The position numbers and the translations under genes were made by a program. This document shows positions 28,752-54,784 of a DNA stretch of 64,000 nucleotides, piece after piece. The stretch comes from Galaxea fascicularis (taxonomy: Eukaryota > Cnidaria > Anthozoa > Scleractinia > Euphylliidae). The notes under the pieces are model-generated. The model searched no databases. It saw nothing but the letters and a program-made list of their open reading frames with translations, and had not been told where the DNA came from. Location: contig OX419343.1 of NCBI GenBank assembly GCA_948470475.1, positions 4,675,416 to 4,739,415 of the forward strand. Reading direction: 5' to 3'. The first letter of the stretch is position 1; each line of letters opens with the position of its first letter.

Positions 28752-31700
28752 ATGACAACAATGGAGGCGTTGACCTCAGAGCTGGATGTGCAACTTAAAC
28801 TTCTTACGTTTACTCAAGGGAAAACTAAAGGGATCGTCGAGAAAGCGAACAGTGAAGGAATCGAACGACATCGTGAAGCTCTTCGGGCGATTGTGAAGAA
28901 GGTCGAAAGCGTAAAAACGCAGATTGAACAGGCGAAATTGGAGGGTGGCGCTCAAGTTGACGAGCTAACTGAATGGGGCGCTGGAGTTGAGGCACAACAA
29001 GCAACGGCTGACGAGGAAATCACTTTTTTATCGGAAACACTCGCTCAAATCAATTATAAAACAAGTCTGCAAGCGAAGAAATGCGAAGAGGAGCTGGCTG
29101 AGAGAGATCGAGACAAACAACTGCAGTTTGAGCGTGCACAGCTAGAACAGAAGCTGGAATTTGAGAAGAAGATGGAAGAAGCGAGGAAAGGTCAATTGGG
29201 TCAAGTTGCGGCGTCTCCGGCTCCAGTGAAAAGCGCTAAATTGCCAAAGCTGGTCATCACTAAGTTTAACGGAGAGTTAACGGACTGGCCACGTTTTTGG
29301 AACCAGTTCGAGGCTGAAATCGATCGTTCTGAAGTGGCTGCCGTAACGAAGTTCTCGTACCTCAAGGAACTTGTTGATTCCAAGGTTAAAATCGCCATTG
29401 ATGGTTTACCCTTCACGACAGAAGGATATCAGCGGGCTAAAAATATCCTGAAGTCGAAATATGGTCAGACGAGCGAGATTGTAAACGCGTATATGCAGAA
29501 CATAATGGCGCTTCCTATGATTACTGGCTCACATCCAAAGAAGATTCACGAGTTCTACGAAAAGTTGCTGTTTAACGTACAGTCTTTGGAGACTCTCGGA
29601 AAGTTGAAAGAAATTAGTGGGTACGTGAGAATGTCGATCGACAAACTACAAGGAATCAGGGGCGATCTGGTGAGGACGGACGACAATTGGAGAGAGTGGG
29701 ACTTTCCAAAATTCGTGGACGCCCTCAGAAAGTGGACAGAGAGAAATCCTATCCCTGCTGAACGTGAACCTACCGAGAAGCCGCCTGACCGGAAAAAGCC
29801 AGCCTTTCCACGAGAGAGATCGTTTCAAACCCAGCAGAAAGACGAACGAGTTCGAGGGTGTGCCTATTGTGAGAAACCTGACCACAAATCAGTTGATTGC
29901 AAAACAGTCGCATCTGTCGATGAGCGCAAGCGAGTGCTAAGCAACAAACACCTTTGCTTCAATTGCACCGGTACCAGACACAAGGCTGCAGATTGCAAAT
30001 GTCGTGTATTATGTCAAGTTTGTCAAAAGAGGCATCACACCTCCATCTGTGATAGGCTTGGTGAGCAACTTATGACAGCCACCTCAGCAGAAAAAACAGC
30101 GGTGATACATCCAGTGGTGGTTGTGAAGGTCCAGGGTGTGAAGTGTCGTGCGCTTTTGGACACTGGAGCGGGTAGTTCTTACGCTTCAGCAGCACTCCTC
30201 AACCTCCTGCGAGTTCGCCCTTATCAACGTGACGTACGCCAAATTGAGATGATGTTAGGCGCGGTTACTAAGCAAGTCGAAATATTTCAAGTGCAAGTCA
30301 GTTCAACCTCTGGGGACTTCTGCTTGAACACTGAAGTAACTAAAGTCGAGAAGAATCAGCTACTCTCTTTGGCAAACCCTCGCTACGAGCAGTGCTTGGC
30401 CAAGTATGTCCACCTGAAAGGGATTGAAATGGAAGACAAGGACTCTAAGGATATCCTGCCAGTACATCTCATACTGGGAGCCAGTGATTATGCGAAAATC
30501 AAGACTGAAACTGCACCCCGTGTAGGAGCCCTAGGTGAGCCTATAGGAGAGAAGACCAAGCTTGGTTGGACCATAATGTCTCCTGGCAAGGAAGTGGATT
30601 TATCTCCCATGTTCTTCACGCAGACCTCACACGTAGACTATGACAACTTGTGCAAGTTAGATGTTCTGGGCCTAGCTGATTCGTCCACTGGTGACCAAGC
30701 TGAAGTTTACGCAGAATTCAAGGAGCAGTTGACACAAGATGCAGAAGGATGGTATGAGACGGGGCTTCCATGGAGAGGCAACCATCCTCCCCTTCCCAAC
30801 AATCAAGTAGGAAGTCTTCAACGGTTGGGGAACCTGGTGAGAAAGTTACGCAGCCAAGGAATAATTGAGCGGTATGATCAAGTCATCCAGGATCAGATCG
30901 AGGCCGGCATAGTTGAAAGAGTCTCTGGACCTGCAACCGGGAGTCTGGAGTTCTACATCCCACACAAGCCAGTAGTGCGTGAATCAGCAGAAACAACTAA
31001 GCTTCGTGTCGTTTACGATGCATCCGCTCGTGCAAACTCTGGAGCACCTTCGTTGAATGAATGTTTAAATCCTGGGCCTCCCCTTCAGAATCAGTTGTGG
31101 AATGTTTTGGTACGTGCTCGCTTCCACTCCGTTGCAATTGCAGGAGATATTAAACAAGCCTTTCTCCAAGTCAGAATCAGAGAGGAAGACCGTGACGCGT
31201 TAAGGTTCCATTGGTTAAAAGATCTGAACAGCCAGACAGTAGAAGCACTTAGGTTCACCAGAGCCCTCTTCGGCCTCACCTGTTCACCATTTCTCCTCGG
31301 AGGAGTCGTACAACATCTCCTGGAAAGCTGCAGAGAGAAGTACCCAGAGACTGTTCGTGAAATTGAGAAAAGCCTGTATGTAGATGATCTCATCAGTGGA
31401 GGGCCCACTCAGGCAAAAGCAGAAACAATCAAATCAGCATCTGTGGAGATATTTGCTAAAGGGACATTTGAGTTGCACAAGTGGCACTCAAACGTGAAGG
31501 AGTTGGACACAGCATGTTCAGTACCAGTCTCAGAAGAGGAAACATACGCGAAGGAGCAGTTAGGTACCTCAAGAAAGGAAGGAGCTTCTGTACTTGGTCT
31601 GCAGTGGAACAAAGAGTGCGATACCATCAGCATTAACTTCCCATCTGAGAGCGCCGAGCCAACGAAGCGTGGAATTCTCAGTAAAGTGGCCAAGATATAC

Positions 31701-33983
31701 GATCCACTGGGGCTAGTGTCACCAATCACACTGGGTGGCAAATTCCTGTACCGTGATATCTGTGATGCGAAACTAGCCTGGGATGCTAAACTTCCAAGCA
31801 ACCTGATGCAAGATTGGGTCCGATGGGAGGAGAAACTTCCAAGCCATGTTACTGTACCCCGATCATTGGCAGCACATCAAGAAGACATCCAAGCCATTGA
31901 GCTACATGCCTTCGGGGACGCTAGTGGGAAAGGTGTGGCTGCTGCGGTGTATGCTGTAGTAGTGCAAGAGAAGGGTGTCAACCAAGGGCTAGTTGCTTCA
32001 AGAGCAAGATTAGCGAAGAAGGGATTAACCATACCTCGGTTAGAGTTGGTGTCTGGCCACATGGCGGTAAATCTCCTGTCAAATGTGAGTGAAGCTTTAG
32101 AAGGCTTTCCTGTAACAGTGAAGTATTGTTGGCTTGATAGCACCGTTGCCCTGCACTGGATAAGATCCCCCGGAGAGTACAAACAATTTGTGAGCAACCG
32201 AGTTCAGAAGATTCAAGCACATTCTGATGTAGTGTGGCATCATGTGAGAACATCAGACAACCCAGCTGATGTTGGAAGTCGAAGCGGAGAAGTGACCAAC
32301 CATGCCTTGTGGTGGAACGGACCAGAGTGGTTGCCAGACAAAGCATGCTGGCCCCCTGACATAGTGACGAACGCCACACAAGAATCATTGGCAGAAGCTA
32401 AAGCGAAACAACAAATGCTAGCAGTAGCGGTAACGGTGGCAGACGAGCTGGACGACCTCCTTGAGAAGTTCAGCCAGTGGAAAACAATCCGAGTGACCGC
32501 ATGGATAATTCGATTCACCCAGAATTCTCGCACCAAGAAGACCAAGAGGCTGAGGGGACTGCTAACCGCAGACGAAACGAAGAAAGCCGAGCTCTTTTGG
32601 GTGACACGAGTACAGGCACAAGCTACTGCTGATAGGCGATACCAAGAAGACAAGCTTCAGCTGAACCTACAGCCAAACAGAGATGGAGTACTGGAATGCC
32701 GTGGCAGAGTTCAGGGCCACTACCCGATATTCCTACCAGATGGTGCACGGTACACGGAGAAGTTGGTGGCCCAGGCCCATGTTGCAGTGCTGCACGGGGG
32801 AGTAGGGAGTACAATGGCCAAAGTGCGAGAGTACTACTGGGTGCCACGGCTAAGAAAATTAACTAAAAAGATCGTGAAGTCTTGTCATGGATGTTGGCGG
32901 TTCAGGGCGCAGGCCTATACCTCTCCTCCACCAGGGAACCTTCCAAGGGATCGCACGGTGGGCCAAACACCCTTCCAAGTCATTGGAGTGGACTTTGCGG
33001 GACCACTGAAGTATCAGAAGAAACCAAGAACTGAAGGAAAGGCATACATCCTACTGTATGCTTGCAGCCTTACACGTGCCGTGTATGTAGACCTTGTGCC
33101 AAACCTTGAGACCACCGAGTTTATCAGAAGCTTGAAGAGTTTCATCGCCCGACGTGGGAGACCGCAACGAATCTACTCTGACAATGGCAAAACATTCGTC
33201 AGTGCATCCAAATGGATTGACCGAGTAATGAAAGATGAGAGGATCAATGGGTTCCTCGCCCAGCAAGGGATTGAGTGGAAATTCAACCTCAGTCGTGCGC
33301 CCTGGTGGGGCGGCCAGTTTGAAAGATTGATCGGGCTGGTTAAAGGATCCCTGTACAAGTCTATTGGGAATGGATTACTGTCGTGGAAGGAACTCCAAGA
33401 AGTGCTGCTGGATGTGGAAGTTGCTCTTAACAACAGGCCACTAGATTATGTGGAGGATGACATCGAGCTGCCTATCCTTACCCCAAGTTCTCTACTGCAC
33501 ATGCAACCAAACGCACTGCCAGAGTTAGAGCCCAACCACATCCAAGACTACGACCTCCGAAAGCGTGCAAAGTACTTGGGCAAGTGTAAAGATGTAGTGT
33601 GGTCCCGCTGGACCAAAGAATACCTAAGGGGGCTCCGGGAGAGACACCGCCTAAAGCACAAGGGTGACAGTACCTATCCAGCAGAAGGAGATGTGGTTAT
33701 CATCAAGTCCGATGAGAAAAACCGTGCTCAGTGGAAGTTGGGAGTGGTCATCGACTTGATAACTGGCCGAGATGGTGTGGTCCGAGGAGCAAAGCTACGC
33801 ACTCCCAAGTCAGTCATTGAGCGCCCAGTGCAGCATTTATATCCGCTTGAACTTACCTGTGACATGACAGTGGCGCCAGCAGCTCTGAACCCTACTGTGC
33901 CAGCCTTTAGACCACGAAGAAACGCTGCGATTGCTGCCAGAGCTCGTATCCAGAAACTTGCACAAATGGATGATGAAAACTAG
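28752..33983 (+). CDS. gag-pol: BEL/Pao gag-pol polyprotein, intact
   Basis: One uninterrupted frame encodes retrotransposon capsid and enzymes. It is already open at 28641 inside the LTR from a GTG codon, but the first ATG is at 28752, giving 1743 codons. Order: a coiled-coil, Glu/Lys-rich N terminus; a gag region starting near 29241 with FNGELTDWPRFW (DUF1759-like); three cysteine/histidine knuckles at 29859-30050; an aspartic protease with LLDTGAG (catalytic Asp codon at 30159); reverse transcriptase with YVDD at 31377; a Pao-type RNase H region with FGDASGKG near 31912; an integrase zinc finger (HVAVLH...CHGC); an integrase core with Asp at 32991, Asp in YSDNGKTF and Glu at 33321; and a C-terminal domain with GDVVIIKSDEKNRAQWKLG. 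No stops or frameshifts are seen. It is the type found in BEL/Pao elements, with no envelope gene. Activity is possible but unproven. Confidence 0.95.
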   Translation: MTTMEALTSELDVQLKLLTFTQGKTKGIVEKANSEGIERHREALRAIVKKVESVKTQIEQAKLEGGAQVDELTEWGAGVEAQQATADEEITFLSETLAQINYKTSLQAKKCEEELAERDRDKQLQFERAQLEQKLEFEKKMEEARKGQLGQVAASPAPVKSAKLPKLVITKFNGELTDWPRFWNQFEAEIDRSEVAAVTKFSYLKELVDSKVKIAIDGLPFTTEGYQRAKNILKSKYGQTSEIVNAYMQNIMALPMITGSHPKKIHEFYEKLLFNVQSLETLGKLKEISGYVRMSIDKLQGIRGDLVRTDDNWREWDFPKFVDALRKWTERNPIPAEREPTEKPPDRKKPAFPRERSFQTQQKDERVRGCAYCEKPDHKSVDCKTVASVDERKRVLSNKHLCFNCTGTRHKAADCKCRVLCQVCQKRHHTSICDRLGEQLMTATSAEKTAVIHPVVVVKVQGVKCRALLDTGAGSSYASAALLNLLRVRPYQRDVRQIEMMLGAVTKQVEIFQVQVSSTSGDFCLNTEVTKVEKNQLLSLANPRYEQCLAKYVHLKGIEMEDKDSKDILPVHLILGASDYAKIKTETAPRVGALGEPIGEKTKLGWTIMSPGKEVDLSPMFFTQTSHVDYDNLCKLDVLGLADSSTGDQAEVYAEFKEQLTQDAEGWYETGLPWRGNHPPLPNNQVGSLQRLGNLVRKLRSQGIIERYDQVIQDQIEAGIVERVSGPATGSLEFYIPHKPVVRESAETTKLRVVYDASARANSGAPSLNECLNPGPPLQNQLWNVLVRARFHSVAIAGDIKQAFLQVRIREEDRDALRFHWLKDLNSQTVEALRFTRALFGLTCSPFLLGGVVQHLLESCREKYPETVREIEKSLYVDDLISGGPTQAKAETIKSASVEIFAKGTFELHKWHSNVKELDTACSVPVSEEETYAKEQLGTSRKEGASVLGLQWNKECDTISINFPSESAEPTKRGILSKVAKIYDPLGLVSPITLGGKFLYRDICDAKLAWDAKLPSNLMQDWVRWEEKLPSHVTVPRSLAAHQEDIQAIELHAFGDASGKGVAAAVYAVVVQEKGVNQGLVASRARLAKKGLTIPRLELVSGHMAVNLLSNVSEALEGFPVTVKYCWLDSTVALHWIRSPGEYKQFVSNRVQKIQAHSDVVWHHVRTSDNPADVGSRSGEVTNHALWWNGPEWLPDKACWPPDIVTNATQESLAEAKAKQQMLAVAVTVADELDDLLEKFSQWKTIRVTAWIIRFTQNSRTKKTKRLRGLLTADETKKAELFWVTRVQAQATADRRYQEDKLQLNLQPNRDGVLECRGRVQGHYPIFLPDGARYTEKLVAQAHVAVLHGGVGSTMAKVREYYWVPRLRKLTKKIVKSCHGCWRFRAQAYTSPPPGNLPRDRTVGQTPFQVIGVDFAGPLKYQKKPRTEGKAYILLYACSLTRAVYVDLVPNLETTEFIRSLKSFIARRGRPQRIYSDNGKTFVSASKWIDRVMKDERINGFLAQQGIEWKFNLSRAPWWGGQFERLIGLVKGSLYKSIGNGLLSWKELQEVLLDVEVALNNRPLDYVEDDIELPILTPSSLLHMQPNALPELEPNHIQDYDLRKRAKYLGKCKDVVWSRWTKEYLRGLRERHRLKHKGDSTYPAEGDVVIIKSDEKNRAQWKLGVVIDLITGRDGVVRGAKLRTPKSVIERPVQHLYPLELTCDMTVAPAALNPTVPAFRPRRNAAIAARARIQKLAQMDDEN

Positions 33984-34079
33984 AAAGACTGTTTTATTTT
34001 CGTTTATTGTGATTATCATTTTTAGCATTGTTCACTGATCAGATTAAGATAGCCTCTAAGACATTTTCTCTCTCGAGAC

Positions 34080-34093
34080 AAATGGGGGGAGTG
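34080..34093 (+). other. Polypurine tract
   Basis: AAATGGGGGGAGTG directly abuts the 3' LTR, where plus-strand DNA synthesis is primed in LTR elements. Confidence 0.7.
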
Positions 34094-34366
34094 TGTTGGG
34101 AAATGAAATGCGTGACTGTCACGCTGTGAAAGTGAACTTTGTTCCCTTTTGTTCTTTGTTGCTTTAGTGATAAGCTGTAATCACGTGATGTAAGTTAGGA
34201 TTCTAAAAAAGGAAACCATGTGCGAGAGACGTGTGATCGAGAGTTTTGTATCTTTCGAGTTGGGACATTAAAAGAATAGTAAAGCGATTCGAGTCTGTTG
34301 GTCGGTTTAACGTGAATATTATCGGGAAAATCTTTTGTGTTGGAAGCAGTCGGAAGATTCCTGACA
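34094..34366 (+). repeat. 3' LTR of the BEL/Pao element
   Basis: Same length and apparently the same sequence as the 5' LTR. It is followed by TACA, the duplicated target. Confidence 0.95.
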
Positions 34367-34455
34367 TACAAAACTGTAAAACGCACGTGCAGAGCGATTG
34401 TTTTTGCTCATTAAACCTGTTGTTTTGTGGCGTCCTAGTTGCTAAAACTCTCCAA

Positions 34456-35786
34456 TAACTGCCTAAAAGCTGACGACAAGTGTGAAAGTGCATGACAATG
34501 TAACATGTAACACTTAATCTTGAGGGGAACAGTGAATTTTTTTCCCGAGAATCTTAATGTTTCCCGAGACGAAGTCGAGGGAAACTCTGAGATTCGAGGG
34601 AAACAAATGACAATATTTAACCCGGGGCTGCGCTAATTTCAGTCTCATATCCCTATGTTATCACCATTTTTCATTGACAAGTCACTGCAGCTGTGGCATA
34701 AGAAGAATCCTCTTTATAGGTTTATCAAATTATAGATCTGACAAATTTAAGAAAGTGTTGTGATTTGTCGTGGTTCAACAGCGGAATAAGATGAACTTTT
34801 GTTGAATGGAAGGAAATTCGAAAGGCATAAATAAAGCAAATATAGGCGTGAGTCATCCAATTCGTTGTGAAAGAAACAGGAATAAACTTGGTTGGTATTT
34901 ATTGGTGTAGATCAGTTATATGAATTGAATTTGATGACAAAGAGAGTGTTGCCGCTGGGTAGCAAGTTGTTGTTTACCGCGCGTCTCGTTTAAAATTCGT
35001 ACGTTGAAATTAAGAGACAGAGGCAAGCCCGGGGTGGTCGGCCATGTTGTCACTACGCAAACTCGATTTGCATTGGTAATTGATACCCGGGGAATATGCA
35101 AATGAGACTATAAAGGGGGTTACATGTGCTCCACCCCATTACTCAACTCGAGGCCGCAAAAGGGAGAGTTTGGCAACCCACCCTCCCCGTCAATCGAGAT
35201 TGATCCCCATAGCTCCCATCTTCGCCTGGTCTTGGGCTTGTCTCCATACCTTATTACCATTTCATTAATAACAATACCCAGGGTAGAATATTATACTAGT
35301 TTTTCTAAGTTTTGCTCTGGGACAATAGATCAGTTTTCTTTTTTCCTCGGAAGGCCTTGTCTCGGGAGGCCCCCACCTTAGTGGCCCCAACCTCGGGAGA
35401 GCCTCTCTTTTTTCCCGGTCCCCTCCAGGAAAACGAGGTTGGTCTAAATGATAGCTCGTGAATGGCTACTTTTGAACTATCAAAATTCAGCTTGATAGCG
35501 AGACCCAGAGGACCAAAACAAAGGAAGCTCTACAGAGGATCCATTGTGTTCACCCATCGTATTTCATGAACTCCCTCAAATGGTTCCTTTTCCCTGATCG
35601 TTTTGATCAAATGTTTGCAGATTAAGTGTCATTTTCCCCATAGCATTTCCTGGCTTCATCGATGGTAACCGAGTCTTCATAATCAGTCATGGTGGACTGA
35701 TAGACGATGAATTCCTGTTCAGTCATTTTGATCTTCTGTTGTCTCTCTCCTCTCTTTAAGCCTCGCGTTTAGAAAAGAAAAACTCC
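34456..35786. other. Intergenic DNA, right of the retrotransposon
   Basis: No gene recognised. It holds a palindrome-like GTTTCCCGAGACGAAGTCGAGGGAAAC block near 34559, a promoter-like cluster at 35066-35114 listed separately, and a GGGAGGCC-rich stretch near 35365-35425. Confidence 0.4.
35066..35114 (+). promoter_or_regulatory. Paired octamer motifs and TATA-like box
   Basis: ATTTGCAT at 35066-35073, its reverse complement ATGCAAAT at 35096-35103, and TATAAA at 35109-35114 followed by GGGGG. Octamer plus TATA is the layout of some histone and snRNA promoters, but no such gene follows. It may be a regulatory remnant or chance. Confidence 0.3.
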
Positions 35787-35923
35787 TGGCCCCGGTTGTT
35801 CAAAGGCTGGATAGCGCTATCCACCGGGTAAATTTCTATCCAATTAGTTTGCCCATTACTTATCCGCTGGGTAGTGATTAATCCGGTGGATAGCGCTGTC
35901 CAACGTTTGAACAACCGGGGCCA
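35787..35923. repeat. 137-bp MITE ending in TGGCCCCGGTTGTTC
   Basis: The ends TGGCCCCGGTTGTTCAAA and TTTGAACAACCGGGGCCA are perfect inverted repeats. Inner GGATAGCGCTATCCACCGG and CCGGTGGATAGCGCTGTCC extend the palindrome. Confidence 0.9.
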
Positions 35924-36235
35924 GATCGCTCGTGTTGATTGTTAGGGTTACTCAAGGATGGTCAGTTGCATGTCATTTTGTTTGAAAGGAAATAAACGAG
36001 CCTTGCCCTCTAATCACTTGTAGTTATTTGACCCTTTGAGCCCTGACATTAACATCCATATTCTCTTAACCGGTCTTCTCACATTTGTTATACTACTAGT
36101 TCAGAGAATTAGGCAAAACATCAAAACATTTCACGTTTGATAACCATTTCCTCTGTTAGTTGAAATGGTGGTATTGTAAAGTTTTGAGGGCCACTGGTTT
36201 TTCAGTTTGTTACTGTCACGTGTCTACCCTCGTTA

Positions 36236-36268
36236 AATAAAGTCGATTATTATTATTATTATTATAAG
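36236..36268. repeat. (ATT)n tail
   Basis: AAATAAAGTCGATTATT followed by several ATT units, like the 3' tail of a SINE or LINE fragment upstream. Confidence 0.6.
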
Positions 36269-36287
36269 GAGGAAGTAAGCTCTGGGG

Positions 36288-36731
36288 GCCGTTTCTCGAA
36301 GCTCCCGGTAATTACCGGGCACGTTAAGCAGTTTTGTTTTTCATTCCACATGCGAGATTCAAAGGTTTTGGAAATTATGTAGTAAAGTTATCAGCTAAAG
36401 AAACAAAATGGACTTCATTAGAGGTTAGAACACACCCTACTTTTATTGAGATTTTGAATTCAAAATGTGGTTTGTGGGCCCGTTAAGTTACCGGGACTTT
36501 CGAGAAACGGACCCTTTGGGCCAGTTTCTCGAAAGTTTTTTTAAAAACTATATCTTGAACTTAAAATCTCAATAAAAGTAGGGTGTGTTCCGACCTCTAA
36601 CAAAGTCCATTTTGTTTCTTTTGCTGATAACTTTACTGTATAATTTTCAAAACTTTTGAAACTCCCATCTGGAATGGAAAACAAAACTGCTTAACGGGCC
36701 GGGTTATTACCGGGAGCTTCGAGAAACGGCC
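36288..36731. repeat. Two head-to-head copies of one repeat
   Basis: 36288-36515 and 36521-36731 are inverted copies. Both contain GTTTCTCGAA, CAAAACTGCTTAAC or its complement, ACAAAATGGACTT or its complement, and CACACCCTACTTTTATTGAGA or its complement. Each copy itself starts and ends with CCGTTTCTCGAA-type termini, so this is a tandem inverted pair of MITEs forming a large palindrome. Confidence 0.85.
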
Positions 36732-36822
36732 CCCTGGTCACTGTGGGGGCTTAATTGTTAATGGGGAAGTTTGAATGGTATGAAAGTAATGTGGCCTCCT
36801 GCATTGCGAGGGCAGCACCGGG

Positions 36823-36976
36823 AATAGGCCATATTCGTATTCTCGGCATTGAACTGGATCTAGCATGAAGTGGAGGCTCTTGCGGGGAATACATTTACAT
36901 ATGAAAAGTTCCCCCGCAAGAGCCTCCACTTCATGCTAGATCCAGTTCAATACCGAGAATACGAATATGGCCTATT
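36823..36976. repeat. 154-bp hairpin, 65-bp arms with one mismatch
   Basis: The arms begin AATAGGCCATATTCG and end CTCTTGCGGGG, around a loop of about 24 bases. The only difference is C/T within CTCGG(C/T)ATTG. The near identity suggests a young fold-back. Confidence 0.9.
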
Positions 36977-38869
36977 GAATTTTGTATCTGGTTACTGCTA
37001 AGCTCTGTGCACAACAATTTGAAAGAGAAAGCTGCTGGTACTAAGTGGCAGGAATTGAAAAAAAAGGATGGCTTGTAAAACAGTAGTTTTTATTCACGAT
37101 TCTGGTCTGACAGAAATACAGGTAACCAGAAAGTAAAGCAGTAAAAAGCTGCAGATGTTAGAAATGTTAACAGCAGATGAAATAAGACGCAAAGTAACCA
37201 ACCTATAAAGCGGAAGGGAAGCCAGTAAACGTGATTTAACCAACAAAACAGCCACATCTGGTTTCATTTCCCGCAAAACCCACGGCTAAGGAGAAGCGTT
37301 CAGTGACACAAAGATTGATTGATGGTACCTTTCACCTGGTAGTATTTCATTTCCAGCAAATGTTTCCAGAAAACTAGTTTAGGCAATGCCTAACGAGTTG
37401 ATCTTAATCTTTCGCCACAACTGGGTAAAGACAAGTTTCTTTTTCACCCCAGGGTTCGTACACATTTTCAGGCCAGAAATTCTAGGACTTTACAAGAACT
37501 TTCGTAGACACGATTTCTTTTCAAAAATTAAGGACTTCTTTTAACACATGCAGAGCACAGACATGTGCGGTGTACCTGTGACACAACGCACATGCGCGTG
37601 TGAGTAACGAGCAGGACTACAGATGAAAAAAAGTGCTAACGCATTTTAGTATCGTGAGACATTTGCACTCACTAAAACTTAGAGCGCTTAAAAGTGTTGA
37701 AATTTTAAGATCATGTTCAGTAAAAAATAAAGGACTTTCAAGGACCAAAACCAGGTACCTTGAAATCGGATTCCTACAATTCAAGGGTTCTCTAGACGCG
37801 TACGAACCCTAGCACTCTCCACCAGAGGTTATTGGAGGATCAAGTGGTTTTAGGGATGGACGAAACCCTTTGTAAGGCTCTCACCCTTGGGTGTGGCGGG
37901 TGTAACCAAAACAAGCGAACAGAGGTAGCATTGCACTTAGATAAACTGTAAAATTTCCTCCCCATTAAACACTGAACTGCCCCCGACGAAAACACTACCT
38001 TACCTTGCGTTTAAGGTAACTTTCGTATGTCCATACATCTTGTTTCAAAACATGCTGTCAAGTGTGCATTACATCAGCAACAGAGGGAAGAAATATCTAT
38101 AAATTCTGCGATATATCAAATAGCTTATTAGGGGTTTTCATTGAAGGAAGAATTCGATCTTCGAGCTGTTTACCGGAAAGGAAATACCAGTAAATTATTG
38201 CAATTGCCTGAAATAAACCAGAAGGAACTAGGATGATAAAGCTAACAAAAGAATGCTTGCCAAACTATAGAGAAACCTTGAGTGTTTTTATATTAAATGA
38301 TATACTCTTAATTAGACTTGTGTTGATTCACTACATGTACAAAATGCAAAGCGATTCTGAAAACCATTTACTGAAATCAATACCTACTAAAATGAAACTC
38401 TCTACTTACTGGGTCCCAGACCCTGTAATATGCACCCTCTAACTACAACACACTGAATCCCAAACAATTATCAAGGTCACTGGGGCATTTAAAGAGCTGC
38501 TAGACGGTGCAACTGCATTAAAACCTCATATGTACCTTCCAAACGAAACAAAAGTCTTACATTATGCCACCTTGCGGCACAGTTTTGAGATCTTTTTAAC
38601 CTACGGTATACACGTACTGTACATTCAGTTGGACTAGAGGGATGTGCGAAGGGAGCTACCTTAAATGATTTGTATAACAATGATGGGAGTCAATCCCAAG
38701 AAGCGTGTAACTGGCCGATACCAAAACAATATCAACCTCAGTTTGTCTATAAAGGTCTGTGAACCTTGGTTCATCTGATGTTTAAAGGGGTGACGTTCCA
38801 GCTAATGGCAGAAATTAATTAGTTTGCATTTGCTTTTAAGACTGTAATGTGTAGTACTGTTTGGCGGAT
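36977..38869. other. Intergenic DNA downstream of PSMC5
   Basis: No gene recognised apart from the TIR element at 37451-37810. Part of 38700-38869 should be the PSMC5 3' UTR on the minus strand; no distinctive poly(A) signal stands out. Confidence 0.45.
37451..37810. repeat. 360-bp TIR element (AGGGTTCGTAC termini)
   Basis: The left end AGGGTTCGTAC and the right end GTACGAACCCT are perfect 11-base inverted repeats. The interior contains AGGACTT(T) near each side (near 37484, 37522 and 37731). No transposase frame is present. Confidence 0.8.
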
Positions 38870-54365
<15,496 letters not shown>

Positions 54366-54784
54366 GTTGGAATGACTTTGACAAAATTACAAGCTGTACC
54401 ATGATGCCCAGCGAGAGTTTACTTCATGAATGGGGCAGGGCATGCTGGGTAGAGCCCAGTACTTTTTATGCTAAAATACGGATGGAAAATGTGAAGCACG
54501 CTAAATCAGCTAATCCCTTTATCAGCATCAATTTCTTCTGGTGTTATCAACGCTTTATAGGACAGAGTGGACACGAGAATTAAGGACATGTTTCTCCCTA
54601 CTACTACAGTTCTATAGGAATTGTATAGTTTAATGTATCAGTCAAATCCAAGAACGCCCATCACCCCCTCCCCCTCCCCCCTGGGCATACCCCAGGCATC
54701 TGATGAGAGGTTAGCTCTGTATCTTGGCGAATTTGATGTGAAACGCAGCCAGCAGCCATTTGACTACCATGCCATGAACTCATA
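54366..54784. promoter_or_regulatory. PSMC5: PSMC5 upstream region
   Basis: The PSMC5 transcript starts on the minus strand from this side. The start context on the minus strand is CCAACATGGCGGCC, which also matches the ATGGCGGC element often found at housekeeping promoters. No TATA box is seen. A C-rich stretch lies near 54660-54680. Confidence 0.4.

Larger units (their letters stand above)
28398..34366 (+). mobile_element. Full-length BEL/Pao LTR retrotransposon
   Basis: A 5969-bp element bounded by 273-bp LTRs that appear identical by eye, each starting TGTTGGGAAATG and ending CTGACA. TACA flanks it on both sides (28394-28397 and 34367-34370), a 4-bp target duplication. A putative primer-binding site TGGCACCTCCGACGG starts at 28676, and a purine-rich tract (AATGGGGGGAGTG) precedes the 3' LTR. 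It carries a single gag-pol frame and no envelope-like frame. Identical LTRs, intact motifs and an exact duplication point to a very recent insertion. It lies about 770 bp downstream of the amine oxidase stop codon, in the same orientation. Confidence 0.95.
28224..34455. repeat. MITE split by the BEL/Pao insertion
   Basis: The left part (28224-28397) begins TAGGGAGTTTTAGCAGCGACGACGG. The right part (34371-34455) ends with GGCGTCCTAGTTGCTAAAACTCTCC, an imperfect inverted complement of that left end. Joined across the retrotransposon, and counting one TACA, the parts form an element of about 260 bp. Confidence 0.75.

Noticed and set aside
28499..28753. Minus-strand open frames repeated at 28499 and 34195
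   Set aside because: They repeat because they lie in the two LTRs and run against the element; no independent evidence for a gene.
31091..33433. Several 70-137 codon minus-strand frames
   Set aside because: All lie under the gag-pol frame and reflect its codon composition.
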